Shown here: positions 9,512 through 19,079 of the stretch, piece after piece
How positions within the stretch are numbered: the stretch's first letter is position 1
Layout of the letters: the number at the start of each line of letters is the position of its first letter
Assembly: GCA_902787715.1 (NCBI GenBank)
Contig: CADAHQ010000003.1
Coordinates: forward strand, 62,001-126,000
Direction of reading: 5' to 3'
Source: an uncultured Lachnospiraceae bacterium
GTDB taxonomy: Bacteria > Bacillota > Clostridia > Lachnospirales > Lachnospiraceae
DNA length: 64,000 nucleotides
The notes under the pieces: generated by a model
What the model was told of the DNA's origin: nothing
What the model saw: only the letters and a program-made list of their open reading frames with translations
The model's database searches: none
Position numbers and translations under genes: made by a program

Positions 9512-9751
9512 ATGTTTGACCAAGTTGCATCGGTGATTGCCGACACGCTGCACTGCAATCGGGACACCATCACAAGGGAGACGCTGTTCGTCGAGGACCT
9601 CGGCGCGGATTCCTTAGATATGTACCGGTTATGGCTGGCTCTTGAGGACGCGTATGACGCGGAACTGCGGCCTGCTGCGGAGGATGTGAAACTCCGCACG
9701 GTGGGCGATCTGTGCGAGCGTCTTCGCAAGATTCTGTCGGATTCGGTATAA
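9512..9751 (+). CDS. acpP: Acyl carrier protein
   Basis: A 79-residue acidic protein carrying growing fatty acyl chains on phosphopantetheine. The attachment site is Ser34 in GADSLDMY, and the four-helix ACP pattern is clear. ATG 9512 follows a run of G at 9499-9503 that serves as ribosome binding site; a TTG fifteen bases upstream is less likely. Helix 2 (DMYRLWLALEDAYD) departs from the usual DTVELVMALEE sequence. It sits between plsX and rnc, as in many Firmicutes. Confidence 0.93.
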   Translation: MFDQVASVIADTLHCNRDTITRETLFVEDLGADSLDMYRLWLALEDAYDAELRPAAEDVKLRTVGDLCERLRKILSDSV

Positions 9752-9796
9752 TCGAAGTCTGTGAGGAGAGCGGCGGCTTTCCGGAAAGGCATGTTC

Positions 9797-10492
9797 ATGA
9801 ACGAAGAATCCTTAGCCCTTCTCGAGGAGCGCATCGGATACCGTTTTGCAGACCGGTCGTATCTGGTGCTGGCGCTTACGCACAGCTCCTACGCCCACGA
9901 ATCCGGACGACTCAACCGGGGCAGCGCCTGCAATGAGCGGTTGGAATTTTTAGGCGATGCGGTTTTGGAATTGATGACCAGCGAATATCTCTACGCGGAA
10001 CACGGAGAGATGGCGGAAGGAAAACTTTCGAAGCTCCGCGCGAGCATCGTGTGCGAGCCCTCCCTTGCCATCTGCGCGAGGGATATCGGCCTCGGCGCGG
10101 AACTGCGGCTTGGGCACGGCGAGGAGATGACCGGCGGAAGAAACCGGGACTCCATTCTCTCGGATGCATTTGAAGCGGTGATCGGCGCCATCTACTTAGA
10201 CGGCGGGGCGGAACCCGCGCGGGCGTTCGTGCAGCGTTTTGTGCTTTCGAACCTCTCGAAGGAACAGCTCTTCGTGGACGCGAAGACGGTTCTGCAGGAG
10301 CTCTGCCAGCAGATGTTTAAGTGCGAGCCGGTGTACTCCCTGGTGCGGGAGGACGGACCGGCCCATTGCAGGGAATTTACCATGTCCTGCGCGGTTGACC
10401 GGTACACGGAGGAGGCCGTCGGGAGATCCAAAAAGAGCGCGGAGCAGGCGTGCGCACAGCAGATGCTTCGACGACTGCGGGAGCTGAGATAA
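9797..10492 (+). CDS. rnc: Ribonuclease III
   Basis: Cleaves double-stranded RNA in rRNA and mRNA maturation. The 231-residue protein has the signature NERLEFLGDAVLEL, the second acidic motif DAFEAVIGAIYLD and a C-terminal dsRNA-binding domain (about 160-230, with the GRSKKSAEQACAQQML end). The start is uncertain: ATG 9791 and ATG 9797 both lie behind GGAAAGG, and GTG 9761 is also in frame. The position before smc and ftsY is conserved. Confidence 0.94.
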   Translation: MNEESLALLEERIGYRFADRSYLVLALTHSSYAHESGRLNRGSACNERLEFLGDAVLELMTSEYLYAEHGEMAEGKLSKLRASIVCEPSLAICARDIGLGAELRLGHGEEMTGGRNRDSILSDAFEAVIGAIYLDGGAEPARAFVQRFVLSNLSKEQLFVDAKTVLQELCQQMFKCEPVYSLVREDGPAHCREFTMSCAVDRYTEEAVGRSKKSAEQACAQQMLRRLRELR

Positions 10493-10527
10493 TCGGAGGT
10501 CCCGTTCGATAAAAAGAGGAGCGCGAC

Positions 10528-13500
10528 ATGTACCTAAAGAGCATTGAAGTCCATGGGTTTAAGGCATTTGCCAACAAAATCCGGTTTGAATTTGACGGCG
10601 GTATCACGGGAATCGTGGGCCCCAACGGCAGCGGCAAGAGCAACGTCGCCGACGCGGTCCGGTGGGTTCTCGGCGAGCAGAGCGCAAAGCAGCTTCGCGG
10701 AAGCAGCATGCAGGACGTCATCTTCGCCGGAACCGAAGCGAGAAAGCCCATGGGCTTTGCTTATGTGGCGCTCACGCTGGACAACAGCGATCACAAGCTC
10801 CCCATCTCCTACGAGGAAGTGACGGTGGCGCGCCGTGTGTACCGCTCCGGTGAGAGCGAGTACTTAATCAACGGCGCCGAGTGTCGTCTTCGCGATGTGC
10901 AGGAGCTTTTCTTTGATACCGGTATCGGCAAGGAGGGTTACTCCTTAATCGGCCAGGGCCAGATCGATAAAATCTTAAGTGGCAAGCCCGAGGAGCGCCG
11001 CGAGATTTTCGATGAGGCTGCCGGAATCACCAAGGTTAAAAAGCGGAAAATTCAGACCGAGAAGAACCTGGCGGAGGAACGCGCCAATCTCGCCCGTGTC
11101 AACGATATCATCGCCGAGATCGAAGGGCGCATCGAGCCCCTGGAGCGGCAGAGCGAGAAGGCGAGAAAGTATCTCGATCTCCGCGAGGAACTAAAGACCC
11201 GCGAGGTCAATCAGTTCTTAACGGAGTACGAGAAGAGCGAGAACAGCCGGAAGGAACTGGACGATAAGCTGGAGATTGTAACGGCGGACTTAAACCGCGC
11301 GACGCAGAACTACGAGGAAGCCCGCGAGGAGTACGACCGCCTGCTGAATATGCTGGAAAACCACCGCGAGGAGTTGTCCCGCGCGAAGGAGACCTGTGCA
11401 ACGAAGCGTGTCGAGGCGGAGCGCGGAAGCGGTGACCGAAACGTTTTGGTGGAGCAGATTGCGTCCCTTACGCAGATGGCACAGCAGTTTACGGACCGCG
11501 GGGACCGGCTGCGTTCCCAAATGGCGGAGCGCGAGGAGGAGTTGTCCCACTACGAGGAGACCCTTGCGAACCTGTGCGATGAACTGGAAGCCTTGGAGGA
11601 GGCGAAGGACGCTGCGGAAGGCAAGCTTGCCGGCATGAAGACGCAGCTGACGGAGATGCTTTCCGAGGAGCAGACCCTTCGCGAGGAGCAGATTGCGGCG
11701 CTGCAGGAGGGGGCAAACCGGAAGGCCGAGATGGAGCGCAACAACGCCCGTCTGGAGCAGTACGGAATCACCCGCGCCGAGATCGCGGGCAAGCTCTTAA
11801 AATTCCGCGCCGACGCCGATGAGGCGAACCGCCAGACCGAGGAGGCCACGGAGGCTTTGCGGGAGGCTGTCAACAAGGTTGCGGACGCCACCGAGGAACA
11901 GAACAAGAGAGAGGCCCGGGTCAAGGAACTCACATCCCTGATCGCCGAGGCTTCGGAGCAGTGGGACCTTACGAAGAAAAAGGCCATCGAGGCCGCGTCC
12001 CGTTTTGAGACGATGCACAATCTCGTGGAACGGTACGACGGCTATGCCGGCACCGTGCGCCGCGTGATGGAGAAGAAGACGGACATCCCCGGCATCCACG
12101 GCGTTGTCGCGGATATCATTCAGACCGAAGGCAAATACGAGACCGCCGTGGAGACGGCTCTCGGCGGAAATATTCAGAACGTTGTGGTGGACTCCGCAGA
12201 GACCGCGAAGCGGTTGATCGACTACTTAAAGAGCAACCGTCTGGGCCGCGCCACCTTCCTTCCCCTTAAGGAAATCCGCGCGAAGAAGGAAGAATTTGAC
12301 AAGGCCGTGTTCAAAAAGCCCGGTGTCATCGGCGTGGCGTCCGGCCTGGTAAATGCAGACGAAATGTACCGCGAGGCAGTGGAATATCTGCTTGGGCGAT
12401 TCCTAGTTGTGGACACCGTGGACCATGCCATTGCATTGTCCCGCGAATATAAGCAGAAGCTCCGGCTTGTGACGCTCGAGGGCGAATTGTTCGCACCGGG
12501 CGGCGCCATCTCCGGCGGTTCCTTCAAGAACAATTCCAATCTCTTGGGACGCCGCAGGGAAGCGGAGGAACTGGAGGCGGAGGCCGCATCCCGCAAGGCG
12601 GAGGCCGAGGCCTGCGAGAAGACCGTCGGCAAATACCGCCGCGAGCGCGAAGTGCTCCGCAACGACATCGAGATCTCCCGGTCGAAGTTGCAGGAGTTGA
12701 TGCTTGCGCAGAACACCGCCAAGATGAACCTCGACCACGTGAAGGAGCAAAACGGCGGCCTGCTTTCCATGCGCGAAGCCCTCACCAAGGAGGCTTCCGA
12801 GGCGGAGGCTGCCTGCGAGCGCATCAAGGACAGCAACCGCGTGCTTGCGGAAGAATTTGCCGAATATGAGGAGACCGGAAAGGCCAAGCTTGCCCGCGCC
12901 GAGGAACTCCGCAGGGAGATTGACGCTCTCCGCGGACAGGAGGACGAGGCCAGCGCCGAGGCGGTTCGGACACTCACGGAGTACAATGCCTTAAAGCAGA
13001 GCGTTTCCTACCGGAGAGACTCCGGCGACCGCATGAACCGCGAGCTTGAGGCACTGCAGGATGAGTTAAAGAGCGTGGACGAGGGCTATACCGCAGCAAG
13101 CGAGCAGATCCACCGCAAGGAAGCCCGCGTTCGCGAGCTCGAGGAAGAGCAGTGCGAGCTCCAGAAGGAGATTCAGGATACGGAGGCGCAGATTGTCGAG
13201 CTGTCGGCGCTTGCCGAGGAGATTACAAAGCAGAACCGCGATTTCTTTGAGAAGCGGGAGAACCTCTCCAAGGAGATGACATCCCTTGACAAGGAGCAGT
13301 TCCGCCTGCAGAATCAGCGGGAGAAGATGGAGGAGCAGCTGGATTCCCAGACGCACTACATGTGGGAGGAGTATCAGCTCACCTACACCCAGGCCTGCGA
13401 GCTCCGCAACCCCGAATATACCAATTCCGCACAGAACCGCAAGGCGGTGTACGAGTTGAAGAACCGTATCCGCGAGCTCGGAAACGTCAACGTGAACGCC

Positions 13501-14088
13501 ATCGAGGAGTACCGCGAGACGAAGGAGCGTTACGAGTTCTTAAGCGGTCAGCGAGCCGATATTACCGCTGCGGAGCAGACCCTTGTGGGCATCATCGAAG
13601 CCCTCGACACGGAGATGCGCAAGCAGTTTGAGGAGACCTTTGCGGAACTTAAGGTGCGGTTTGACCGGATCTTCCGCGAGCTCTTCGGCGGCGGCAAGAC
13701 GTCGCTGTCCCTGATGGAGGACGAGGACGTTTTGGAGGCAGGCATCCTTGTGAATGCCCAGCCGCCAGGAAAGAAACTGCAGAACATGCTGCAGCTCTCC
13801 GGTGGTGAGAAGGCCCTCACGGCCATCGCGCTTCTGTTCGCAATTCTCGATCTGAAGCCGTCGCCGTTCTGCCTTCTGGACGAGATTGAGGCGGCCCTGG
13901 ACGATTCCAACGTCTCGCGGTTTGCGCAGTACCTGCGCAAGCTCTCCCACGAGACGCAGTTCATCGTGATCACGCACCGCCGCGGCACCATGGCGGCTGC
14001 CGATGCCCTGTACGGCATCACAATGCAGGAGAAGGGTGTGTCGACCCTCGTCTCCGTCAATCTGATTGAAAATGAGTTGGACAAATAA
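10528..14088 (+). CDS. smc: Chromosome segregation ATPase SMC
   Basis: The condensin ATPase that organises and segregates the chromosome. Its 1186 residues match the full family length. The N-terminal head has Walker A GPNGSGKSN (residues 32-40). It is followed by a long coiled coil, a hinge around 500-680 (PGIHGVVADII, then a glycine-rich region), a second coiled coil, and the C-terminal head with signature LSGGEKALTAIALL and Walker B PFCLLDEIEAALDD. ScpA and ScpB are not in the window. It stands 35 bases after rnc with ribosome binding site AGAGGAG. Confidence 0.97.
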   Translation: MYLKSIEVHGFKAFANKIRFEFDGGITGIVGPNGSGKSNVADAVRWVLGEQSAKQLRGSSMQDVIFAGTEARKPMGFAYVALTLDNSDHKLPISYEEVTVARRVYRSGESEYLINGAECRLRDVQELFFDTGIGKEGYSLIGQGQIDKILSGKPEERREIFDEAAGITKVKKRKIQTEKNLAEERANLARVNDIIAEIEGRIEPLERQSEKARKYLDLREELKTREVNQFLTEYEKSENSRKELDDKLEIVTADLNRATQNYEEAREEYDRLLNMLENHREELSRAKETCATKRVEAERGSGDRNVLVEQIASLTQMAQQFTDRGDRLRSQMAEREEELSHYEETLANLCDELEALEEAKDAAEGKLAGMKTQLTEMLSEEQTLREEQIAALQEGANRKAEMERNNARLEQYGITRAEIAGKLLKFRADADEANRQTEEATEALREAVNKVADATEEQNKREARVKELTSLIAEASEQWDLTKKKAIEAASRFETMHNLVERYDGYAGTVRRVMEKKTDIPGIHGVVADIIQTEGKYETAVETALGGNIQNVVVDSAETAKRLIDYLKSNRLGRATFLPLKEIRAKKEEFDKAVFKKPGVIGVASGLVNADEMYREAVEYLLGRFLVVDTVDHAIALSREYKQKLRLVTLEGELFAPGGAISGGSFKNNSNLLGRRREAEELEAEAASRKAEAEACEKTVGKYRREREVLRNDIEISRSKLQELMLAQNTAKMNLDHVKEQNGGLLSMREALTKEASEAEAACERIKDSNRVLAEEFAEYEETGKAKLARAEELRREIDALRGQEDEASAEAVRTLTEYNALKQSVSYRRDSGDRMNRELEALQDELKSVDEGYTAASEQIHRKEARVRELEEEQCELQKEIQDTEAQIVELSALAEEITKQNRDFFEKRENLSKEMTSLDKEQFRLQNQREKMEEQLDSQTHYMWEEYQLTYTQACELRNPEYTNSAQNRKAVYELKNRIRELGNVNVNAIEEYRETKERYEFLSGQRADITAAEQTLVGIIEALDTEMRKQFEETFAELKVRFDRIFRELFGGGKTSLSLMEDEDVLEAGILVNAQPPGKKLQNMLQLSGGEKALTAIALLFAILDLKPSPFCLLDEIEAALDDSNVSRFAQYLRKLSHETQFIVITHRRGTMAAADALYGITMQEKGVSTLVSVNLIENELDK

Positions 14089-14108
14089 GCCCGGAGGAAA
14101 CAGTTGTA

Positions 14109-15290
14109 ATGTTTTTTTGGAAGAAAAAGAAGAAAAATGAGGAAGAATTTGCCGCGGAAAATGCAGTAGAATCCGCAGCGGAAGCCGGCTTCAGCGAAGC
14201 GGCGGAAGAGGCGGAGGAAGGATTCGCCGAGGCTGCCGGTGAGACCGTGGAGGAGACCGTGACGGCGGAGGCAGAGGTTGCTGTTGACGCGGAAGAGGCG
14301 GAGGAGCAGACCGCTGAAGAGGATGCGGAGGACGCTTCGGAAGAAGTTTCCGAGGAGCCTGCTGAACCCAAGAAGAAAGGCTTCTTTGCGCGGCTGGTGG
14401 CCGGCATGAGCAAGACCAGAGCCGGACTTGCCGACGGCCTTCGATCCTTGTTTCACGGAAGCAAAATCGATGAGGATTTCTACGAGGAACTCGAGGAGAT
14501 TCTTATCATGGCCGATATCGGCGTGGCGACCACGGGGGACATCCTCGAGAGCCTGCGCGAGAAGGTGAAGGAACAGCACATCAAGGAGCCTGCGGAGTGC
14601 CGTCAGCTTCTGATGGACACCATCCGCGAGCAGATGACGGTGCCGGAGGACGCCTATGCCTTTGAAAACCGTCCTTCGGTCATCATGATGGTGGGAGTCA
14701 ACGGCGTCGGAAAGACGACGACTGCCGGAAAGATTGCCGGAGCCATGAAGGCCGAGGGCAAGCGCGTTTTGCTGGCGGCGGCGGACACGTTCCGCGCGGC
14801 GGCGACGGAGCAGCTCACGGAGTGGTCCCACCGCGCCGGATGCGAAATCATCTCGGCGAAGGAGGGCGCGGACCCGGCGGCGGTTGTATTTGACGCGGTC
14901 AATGCGGCCAAGGCCCGTAAGGCGGATGTTTTGATCTGCGATACGGCGGGACGGCTTCACAACAAGAAAAATCTCATGGACGAGCTGGGCAAGATCAACC
15001 GCGTCATCGACCGGGAATACCCGGAGGCGCACCGCGAAACCTTCGTTGTGCTGGACGCAACCACCGGCCAGAATGCCCTTGTGCAGGCCCGGGAATTCAA
15101 CGAGATTGCCGATATCACGGGCATCGTGATTACGAAGATGGACGGTACCGCGAAGGGCGGCATCGTCGTGGCAATCCAGAAGGAGCTGGGCATCCCCGTC
15201 AAATTCATCGGCGTCGGCGAGAAGCTCGACGACATGCAGCGCTTTGACCCGAACGCTTACGTGGAGGCGCTGTTCGCCACCGAAGACTGA
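14109..15290 (+). CDS. ftsY: Signal recognition particle receptor FtsY
   Basis: The membrane-associated GTPase that receives ribosome-SRP complexes for co-translational insertion. The 393 residues begin with a lysine patch, then about 80 strongly acidic, alanine-rich residues (the A domain). The NG domain follows: GVNGVGKTTTAGK (near residue 195), DTFRAAATEQL, DTAGRLHNKKNLMDEL and TKMDGTAKGG. A copy of the recurrent 10-mer GGAAAATGCA lies in the acidic region at 14156. It ends the plsX-ftsY group and is followed by a strong terminator. Confidence 0.96.
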   Translation: MFFWKKKKKNEEEFAAENAVESAAEAGFSEAAEEAEEGFAEAAGETVEETVTAEAEVAVDAEEAEEQTAEEDAEDASEEVSEEPAEPKKKGFFARLVAGMSKTRAGLADGLRSLFHGSKIDEDFYEELEEILIMADIGVATTGDILESLREKVKEQHIKEPAECRQLLMDTIREQMTVPEDAYAFENRPSVIMMVGVNGVGKTTTAGKIAGAMKAEGKRVLLAAADTFRAAATEQLTEWSHRAGCEIISAKEGADPAAVVFDAVNAAKARKADVLICDTAGRLHNKKNLMDELGKINRVIDREYPEAHRETFVVLDATTGQNALVQAREFNEIADITGIVITKMDGTAKGGIVVAIQKELGIPVKFIGVGEKLDDMQRFDPNAYVEALFATED

Positions 15291-15331
15291 GCGCGGGGGC
15301 GGCAGTTACTGACAAAAAAAGAAGAGATATT

Positions 15332-15359
15332 CCGGGACCGGAGACGGTCCCGGTTTTTT
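15332..15359 (+). terminator. Intrinsic terminator after ftsY
   Basis: A perfect 9-bp GC-rich stem (15332-15340 with 15345-15353), a GAGA tetraloop and a run of six T follow the ftsY stop by about 40 bases. Confidence 0.9.
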
Positions 15360-15599
15360 GCTTTTTTGGGGGATTTTGTGCAAAAGTACTGAATATGGGA
15401 CTCAACTTTTGGCATACTCGGGGTGTAAGAAGAGAAAAACGCCCGGAGGCATGCTCAATCGATAGAAAACGAAGGCCGTTTTTCGTGCGTTCTGCGAATG
15501 GACGAAACGAGGCCCGTGCGGTATGATATCGGTACCGGCGCAAGATCGGTGCCGGCGTGCGAAAATCGAAAAAATGTTCGAAAAAACACGAATTCAGGA
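15360..15599 (+). other. Gene-free leader region upstream of recA
   Basis: The stretch between ftsY and recA is 376 bases long and has no convincing gene. Besides the terminator and recA control sites it holds a near-perfect direct repeat, ATCGGTACCGGCG at 15528-15540 and ATCGGTGCCGGCG at 15545-15557 (12 of 13 identical, 17-base period). It also holds an imperfect hairpin around GAAAACG (15465-15471) and CGTTTTTC (15477-15484). Function unknown. Confidence 0.4.
15567..15580 (+). promoter_or_regulatory. Degenerate LexA box upstream of the recA promoter
   Basis: CGAAAAAATGTTCG matches the Gram-positive SOS box CGAAC-N4-GTTCG except at one position. It lies 20 bases upstream of the -35 element and 68 bases upstream of the better site. 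Confidence 0.5.
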
Positions 15600-15628
15600 T
15601 TGACAACCGGGGAAAGAAAGTATATTAT
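15600..15628 (+). promoter_or_regulatory. recA promoter
   Basis: A consensus -35 TTGACA (15600-15605) and a -10 TATTAT (15623-15628) are separated by 17 bases. Transcription would start inside or next to the LexA operator at 15635-15648. Confidence 0.85.
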
Positions 15629-15634
15629 TGACAC

Positions 15635-15648
15635 AGAACAAATGTTCG
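15635..15648 (+). promoter_or_regulatory. LexA operator (SOS box) of recA
   Basis: AGAACAAATGTTCG contains the perfect core GAAC-N4-GTTC of the Bacillus/Clostridium SOS box. It begins six bases after the -10 element, so bound LexA would block promoter clearance and recA should be DNA-damage inducible. Confidence 0.8.
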
Positions 15649-15666
15649 GAAAGGCGGAAGGAAAAC

Positions 15667-16695
15667 ATGGCAACGGAAGAAAAGCTGAGAGCATTGGAGG
15701 CGGCCATCGCAAAGTTGGAGAAGAGCTACGGAAAGGGTGCCGTGATGAAACTCGGTGAGCCGAGTTCCACGATGAGCATCGAGGCGGTGCCGACGGGATC
15801 GCTGAGTCTTGATATCGCACTGGGAATCGGAGGATTTCCCAAGGGCCGTGTGATTGAGATCTACGGACCGGAGTCCAGCGGTAAGACGACGGTTGCTTTG
15901 CATGCCGTTGCCGAAGTACAGAAGCGCGGCGGAATCGCGGGCTTCATCGACGCGGAGCATGCGCTGGATCCGACCTATGCGGCAGCCATCGGCGTGGATG
16001 TGGACAACCTTTACATCTCGCAGCCCGATGACGGCGAGCAGGCTTTGGAGATCACGGAGACGCTGGTGCGTTCCGGCGCCGTGGACATTGTGATTGTGGA
16101 CTCCGTTGCGGCATTGGTTCCGAAGGCGGAGATCGAGGGTGAGATGGGCGACTCCCATGTGGGTCTGCAGGCTCGTCTGATGTCCCAGGCACTCCGCAAG
16201 CTGACGTCCATCATCAGCAAGTCGAATTGTATTGTAATCTTTATCAACCAGCTTCGTGAGAAGGTCGGTGTCATGTTCGGCAACCCCGAGACTACCACCG
16301 GCGGACGCGCTCTGAAGTTTTACGCTTCCGTGCGTCTTGACGTGCGCAGAATCGAGACCATCAAGGCCGGCGGCGAGGCGGTAGGAAACCGCACCCGTAT
16401 CAAGGTTGTGAAGAACAAGGTGGCTCCGCCGTTCAAGGAAGCAGAGTTTGATATTATGTTCGGTGAAGGTATCTCCAAGGAGGGCGATGTTCTGGATCTC
16501 GCCTGCAACTGCGATGTGGTTGCCAAGAGCGGTGCATGGTTTGCGTACCTCGGCGAGAAGATCGGCCAGGGACGCGAGAACGCGAAAGCGTACCTCAAGG
16601 AGCATCCGGATGTCTTTGCCGAGATCGAGGGCAAGGTGCGCGATAAGCTGATTGCCAAGCCCGCCGGAAAAGAGGAGGAAGAGGAACAGGTATGA
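15667..16695 (+). CDS. recA: Recombinase RecA
   Basis: DNA strand-exchange protein and LexA co-protease. The 342-residue product has the RecA core: [12 protein letters not shown], Walker [11 protein letters not shown] (about residue 65), VDSVAALVP, the L2-region segment [22 protein letters not shown], and the usual acidic C terminus. ATG 15667 has the ribosome binding site AAGGAAAA; an upstream in-frame start at 15628 would overlap the operator and is rejected. It overlaps recX by four bases. Confidence 0.98.
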   Translation: MATEEKLRALEAAIAKLEKSYGKGAVMKLGEPSSTMSIEAVPTGSLSLDIALGIGGFPKGRVIEIYGPESSGKTTVALHAVAEVQKRGGIAGFIDAEHALDPTYAAAIGVDVDNLYISQPDDGEQALEITETLVRSGAVDIVIVDSVAALVPKAEIEGEMGDSHVGLQARLMSQALRKLTSIISKSNCIVIFINQLREKVGVMFGNPETTTGGRALKFYASVRLDVRRIETIKAGGEAVGNRTRIKVVKNKVAPPFKEAEFDIMFGEGISKEGDVLDLACNCDVVAKSGAWFAYLGEKIGQGRENAKAYLKEHPDVFAEIEGKVRDKLIAKPAGKEEEEEQV

Positions 16696-17372
16696 TCGTA
16701 ACCGATCTGACGCCGAAGGGGAAGCGCGCGTATACCGTGTGGCTTGACGGCGGCAAGGGCGGTGTCTTAGAGAAACGCGATGTTTCCGCATATCATCTGG
16801 AAGTCGGCGCGGAGGTTTCCGCAGAGCATTGGCAGAAGATTGTGAAAGAGGTGATTCTCCCGCGGGGAAAGAAGAAGGCATTGTCTCTTCTGGAACTGCA
16901 GGACCGCACCACGAAGGAGCTGCATGACCGGCTTTTGATGGCGGATTACACCGAGGAGCAGACCTGGGATATCATCGCTTATGTCGTATCCTTCGGATAT
17001 ATCGATGAGAAGCGGTATGCGTACCAATACGTGAAGAATCATGCGAGGAGCAAGAGCCGGCGGGAGATTACCCAGGCGCTTCTGCTTAAGGGAATCGCGC
17101 GGGAACTGATTGATTCCGAGTATGAGCGGTACAACGAGGAGACGAAGCGCAGAAGCACGGATGCCGGGGCGGAGGAGGATGCAGTCCGCAGATTCGTGAC
17201 AGCCCGGGTTCATGAGCCGGAGATGACGCTTGAGAAGCGCAGAAAGGTTCTGGCCGCTCTGACGAGAAAAGGCTTTTCCTACGCAGCGATACGGACCGTG
17301 CTTTCGGAGTATCGCGTGGCGGATGGGGCCGGCGCGGGCGAAGAGTATTACCCGGAAGAAGCAGGCATTTAG
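16692..17372 (+). CDS. recX: Regulatory protein RecX
   Basis: RecX binds RecA filaments and limits recombinase activity. The 226-residue protein consists of repeated three-helix modules. Recognisable pieces are [35 protein letters not shown] and [17 protein letters not shown], the standard RecX helices. Its ATG overlaps the recA stop, so it is co-expressed with recA under LexA control. Confidence 0.9.
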   Translation: MIVTDLTPKGKRAYTVWLDGGKGGVLEKRDVSAYHLEVGAEVSAEHWQKIVKEVILPRGKKKALSLLELQDRTTKELHDRLLMADYTEEQTWDIIAYVVSFGYIDEKRYAYQYVKNHARSKSRREITQALLLKGIARELIDSEYERYNEETKRRSTDAGAEEDAVRRFVTARVHEPEMTLEKRRKVLAALTRKGFSYAAIRTVLSEYRVADGAGAGEEYYPEEAGI

Positions 17373-17396
17373 CCCGATAAAAAACATCACAAACAG

Positions 17397-17447
17397 GCAG
17401 CACCGGCGGGGAAGGGAACGCTTTCTCCGGGGTGCTGCTTTTTCTTG
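17397..17447 (+). terminator. Intrinsic terminator after recX
   Basis: GCAGCACC (17397-17404) pairs with GGTGCTGC (17431-17438) around a partly paired GC-rich centre, followed by a TTTTTCTTGCTTTT tail. Confidence 0.75.
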
Positions 17448-17501
17448 CTTTTCTCCCGCAAAAAAGCATATTTCTTTGTGGCTTTTTCCCGGATATTTGT
17501 G

Positions 17502-17530
17502 TTGCATTTTACGGGGGTATACTATATAAT
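17502..17530 (+). promoter_or_regulatory. Promoter of the Na+-decarboxylase operon
   Basis: TTGCAT (17502-17507) and consensus TATAAT (17525-17530) are 17 bases apart. The -35 runs into TTTTACGG, a flank shared with the rpmB, ispF and CNNM-gene promoters. Confidence 0.8.
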
Positions 17531-17612
17531 GTTAAGCGGTGTAATTTGGTTTACCCCTATACCAAAGATTTCTGCGTTACGCAGTTAAATTGATACTAAC
17601 GGAGGGCTGAAC

Positions 17613-19064
17613 ATGAGTAGTACAGCGAAAATGTCCGCAAGGGAGCGAATCGCATCCTTGCTGGACGCCAACAGTTTTGTTGAGATCGGTGCTCTTGTGA
17701 CGAAGAGAAGCACGGATTTCAATCTGCAGCAGACGGACGCTCCCGGCGACGGTGTGATTACCGGCTACGGTGTGATTGATGATCGTCTGGTGTATGTGTA
17801 CAGTCAGGATGCCGCTGTTTTGAACGGTACCCTCGGCGAGATGCACGCAAAGAAGATCGTTAACCTGTACCGCCTTGCCATCAAGACGGGCGCACCGGTC
17901 ATCGGTCTTGTGGATTGCGCGGGTCTGCGTCTGCAGGAGGCTTCCGATGCGCTTGCAGGGTTCGGACGTCTTTACAAGGCCCAGGCGATGGCTTCCGGCC
18001 TCGTTCCGCAGATTACAGCCGTTTTCGGCAACTGCGGCGGCGGACTTGCCGTTTTGGCAGCGATGAGCGATTTCGTCGTGATGGAGAAGAAGGATGCCAA
18101 GTTGTTCGTCAATGCGCCGAATACGGTTGCAGGCAACAATGAGGGCAAATGCGACACGGCTTCGGCCGGTTTCATGGCGGAGTCCGGCATGGTTGACATG
18201 GTCGGCGAAGATGAGGCTGATACGCTTTCGAAGGTTCGCGGACTGATTGCTGTATTACCTTCCAATAATGAGGATGACGCGCAGGATGAGTGCACGGACG
18301 ATCTCAACCGCGCAATGAACGGCTTTAAGGCCGAGGCTGCCGATCCGGCGGTTGCACTTCGCGACCTCTCGGACAACGGTGCCTTCACCGAGATTAAAGC
18401 AGACTACGCACCGGAGATGGTTACCGGATTTATCCGCCTTAACGGCGCGACCATCGGTGTTATCGCGAACCGTACCGCGAAGCTTGACGAGGCGGGCAAG
18501 AAGGCAGCGTCCTTCGATGCGGTTCTCACCACCAAGGGCTGCTACAAGGCAGAGAGCTTCGTCAAATTCTGCGACGCTTTCGGCATCTCCGTTCTTACTT
18601 TCACGAATGTGACCGGTTATGCAACGGGTGCAAACGAGACCAAGGGAATTGCAATCGCAGCCGGCAAGCTTGCATATGCATTTGCCGGAGCTACGGTTCC
18701 GAAGGTGAACGTGGTTGTAGGCAAGGCTTACGGCAGCGCTTATGTCACCATGAACTCCAAGACCCTCGGCGCAGATATGGAATACGCTGTTGAGGGTGCC
18801 GAGATCGGTACCATGGATGCGACACTTGCAGCACAGATTGTTTATGCGGATGAGCTTGCCGGTGCATCGGACAAGGATGCGGAGCTCAAGGCAAAGGCAG
18901 CCGAGTATCAGGCGAAGTACAACAGCGCGGAAAATGCTGCAAAGCGCGGTTATGTGGACGCCATCATCGATGCGGATGAGATGCGTGCACAGATTGCGTA
19001 TGCATTTGAGATGCTCTGCACGAAGAAAGAGATTCGCCCGAGCAAGAAGCACGGCACGGTATAA
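17613..19064 (+). CDS. Biotin-dependent carboxyltransferase, 12S/MmdA-like subunit
   Basis: A 483-residue crotonase-fold carboxyltransferase related to methylmalonyl-CoA decarboxylase alpha and the 12S transcarboxylase subunit. Family marks are ARERIASLLD near the start, PGDGVITGYG, GEMHAKKI and a C-terminal CoA-binding half. Two positions differ from typical members: the DSGGARIQEG loop reads DCAGLRLQEA, and the GPCAGGAVYSPAL loop reads GNCGGGLAVLAAM. These loops normally form oxyanion holes for the acyl-CoA, so the substrate may be unusual. The N terminus is about 30 residues shorter than in MmdA. It heads an operon with OadG, biotin carrier, OadB and a 5S-type subunit. Confidence 0.85.
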   Translation: MSSTAKMSARERIASLLDANSFVEIGALVTKRSTDFNLQQTDAPGDGVITGYGVIDDRLVYVYSQDAAVLNGTLGEMHAKKIVNLYRLAIKTGAPVIGLVDCAGLRLQEASDALAGFGRLYKAQAMASGLVPQITAVFGNCGGGLAVLAAMSDFVVMEKKDAKLFVNAPNTVAGNNEGKCDTASAGFMAESGMVDMVGEDEADTLSKVRGLIAVLPSNNEDDAQDECTDDLNRAMNGFKAEAADPAVALRDLSDNGAFTEIKADYAPEMVTGFIRLNGATIGVIANRTAKLDEAGKKAASFDAVLTTKGCYKAESFVKFCDAFGISVLTFTNVTGYATGANETKGIAIAAGKLAYAFAGATVPKVNVVVGKAYGSAYVTMNSKTLGADMEYAVEGAEIGTMDATLAAQIVYADELAGASDKDAELKAKAAEYQAKYNSAENAAKRGYVDAIIDADEMRAQIAYAFEMLCTKKEIRPSKKHGTV

Positions 19065-19079
19065 GCGAAGGAGGAACCT

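Noticed and set aside
15625-16881. A 418-residue open frame opposite recA
   Set aside because: It lies over the recA coding region and has no homology-like motif.
17501-17612. A possible riboswitch in the leader of the decarboxylase operon
   Set aside because: The leader after the promoter is only about 75 bases and I see no terminator/anti-terminator pairing or known aptamer core.
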